A stretch of 40,669 bases of DNA from Betaproteobacteria bacterium. Its GTDB lineage: Bacteria > Pseudomonadota > Gammaproteobacteria > Burkholderiales > Burkholderiaceae_C. Numbering within the stretch: position 1 is the stretch's first letter; each line of letters starts with the position of its first letter. Location of the stretch: contig JAHECB010000003.1 of assembly GCA_024641925.1 (NCBI GenBank), positions 8,975-49,643 of the forward strand. Direction: 5' to 3'. Below the pieces are notes generated by a model. The model worked only from the letters and a program-made list of their open reading frames with translations, ran no database searches and was not told the DNA's origin. Made by a program: the position numbers and the translations under genes. Shown piece after piece: positions 40,213 through 40,669 of the stretch.

Positions 40213-40669
40213 ATGCGCAACTACCTCAAGTTCTATATCAACGGCAGCTGGGTCGACCCGATCACCGCCAAGACCCTGGACGTCATCAACCCCGCCACCG
40301 AAGCCGTGGCTGGCCGCATTTCCATGGGCTCTGCGGCCGACGTGGATGCCGCTGCCAAGGCCGCGCGGGCTGCTTTTGCCAGCTACTCGCAAACGTCGGT
40401 GGCCGAACGGGTGGCGCTGCTGGAACGCATCATTGCCGAATACAAGCTGCGCTACGCCGACATGGCCGCCGCCATCACCGAAGAAATGGGCGCGCCGGCC
40501 ATGCTGTCGCAAAAAGCCCAGGCCGCCATGGGCGTGGGCCACCTGCAGACGGCACTGGCCGTGTTGAAGGACTACGCCTTCAGCGAATTGCGCGGCACGA
40601 CGATGATCAGCAAGGAGCCGATCGGCGTCTGCGGGCTGATCACACCCTGGAACTGGCCCGTCAACCAGA
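40213..40669 (+). CDS. Aldehyde dehydrogenase family protein (partial, C-terminus off the right edge)
   Basis: This is the first 152 residues of an NAD(P)-dependent aldehyde dehydrogenase. It begins MRNYLKFYINGSWVDP, followed by TLDVINPATEAVAGRI, the ERVALLERI segment and the conserved EPIGVCGLITPWNWPVNQ nucleotide-binding stretch just at the window edge. The catalytic cysteine and glutamate are beyond the edge, so activity and substrate cannot be judged. The start has AAGGGG upstream. The gap before it contains a T-rich stretch but no clear promoter. Confidence 0.9.
   Translation, partial: MRNYLKFYINGSWVDPITAKTLDVINPATEAVAGRISMGSAADVDAAAKAARAAFASYSQTSVAERVALLERIIAEYKLRYADMAAAITEEMGAPAMLSQKAQAAMGVGHLQTALAVLKDYAFSELRGTTMISKEPIGVCGLITPWNWPVNQ

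Overview
The window is GC-rich, tightly packed bacterial DNA that reads like a betaproteobacterial chromosome, probably Burkholderiales/Comamonadaceae. That guess rests on the split three-gene transhydrogenase, the protein styles, the gene packing and the GC content; no rRNA or other marker gene is present to confirm it. I see no insertion sequences, phage genes or CRISPR arrays, and no gap between genes exceeds 300 bases.

Layout. 1-2517 (minus): pntAA-pntAB-pntB, a proton-translocating NAD(P) transhydrogenase, with pntB cut by the window edge. 2663-9372 (plus): a NudJ-like Nudix hydrolase; then a coupled VOC protein / histidine phosphatase / exported agmatine-deiminase-family operon; then a large class III nucleotide cyclase-ATPase-TPR regulator. 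9602-12561: a tartrate/D-malate-type dehydrogenase (minus), a crotonase (plus) and a lipoprotein alpha/beta hydrolase (minus).

12811-16988 (minus) is the most striking part, a compact selenocysteine island. In transcription order it holds a thioredoxin-fold fusion protein, a UGSC-family selenoprotein whose in-frame UGA would make a standard gene caller split or drop it, selB, and tRNA-Sec (selC). A candidate bacterial SECIS hairpin lies 11 bases after the UGA. SelA and SelD are not in the window and must be encoded elsewhere if the system works.

17127-32050 (minus) is a signalling cluster. It has two very large CHASE-PAS-hybrid histidine kinases ending in HPt domains, two receiver-GGDEF diguanylate cyclases each coupled to a kinase by an ATGA overlap, and one receiver-GGDEF protein whose catalytic motif is lost while its c-di-GMP inhibitory site is kept. 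An amidohydrolase sits inside the cluster.

32160-38038 (minus) is an ECF sigma / anti-sigma locus followed by a DUF4331 protein, a small lipoprotein, a periplasmic TPR-like protein and a HupE/UreJ-like membrane protein with an EF-hand-like loop. Hairpins appear to divide it into several transcripts. 38164-40669 holds an RluA-type pseudouridine synthase overlapping trhO (tRNA U34 hydroxylase), both minus, and the start of a plus-strand aldehyde dehydrogenase cut by the right edge.

All functional statements are by recognition of motifs and family resemblance; no database search was run.
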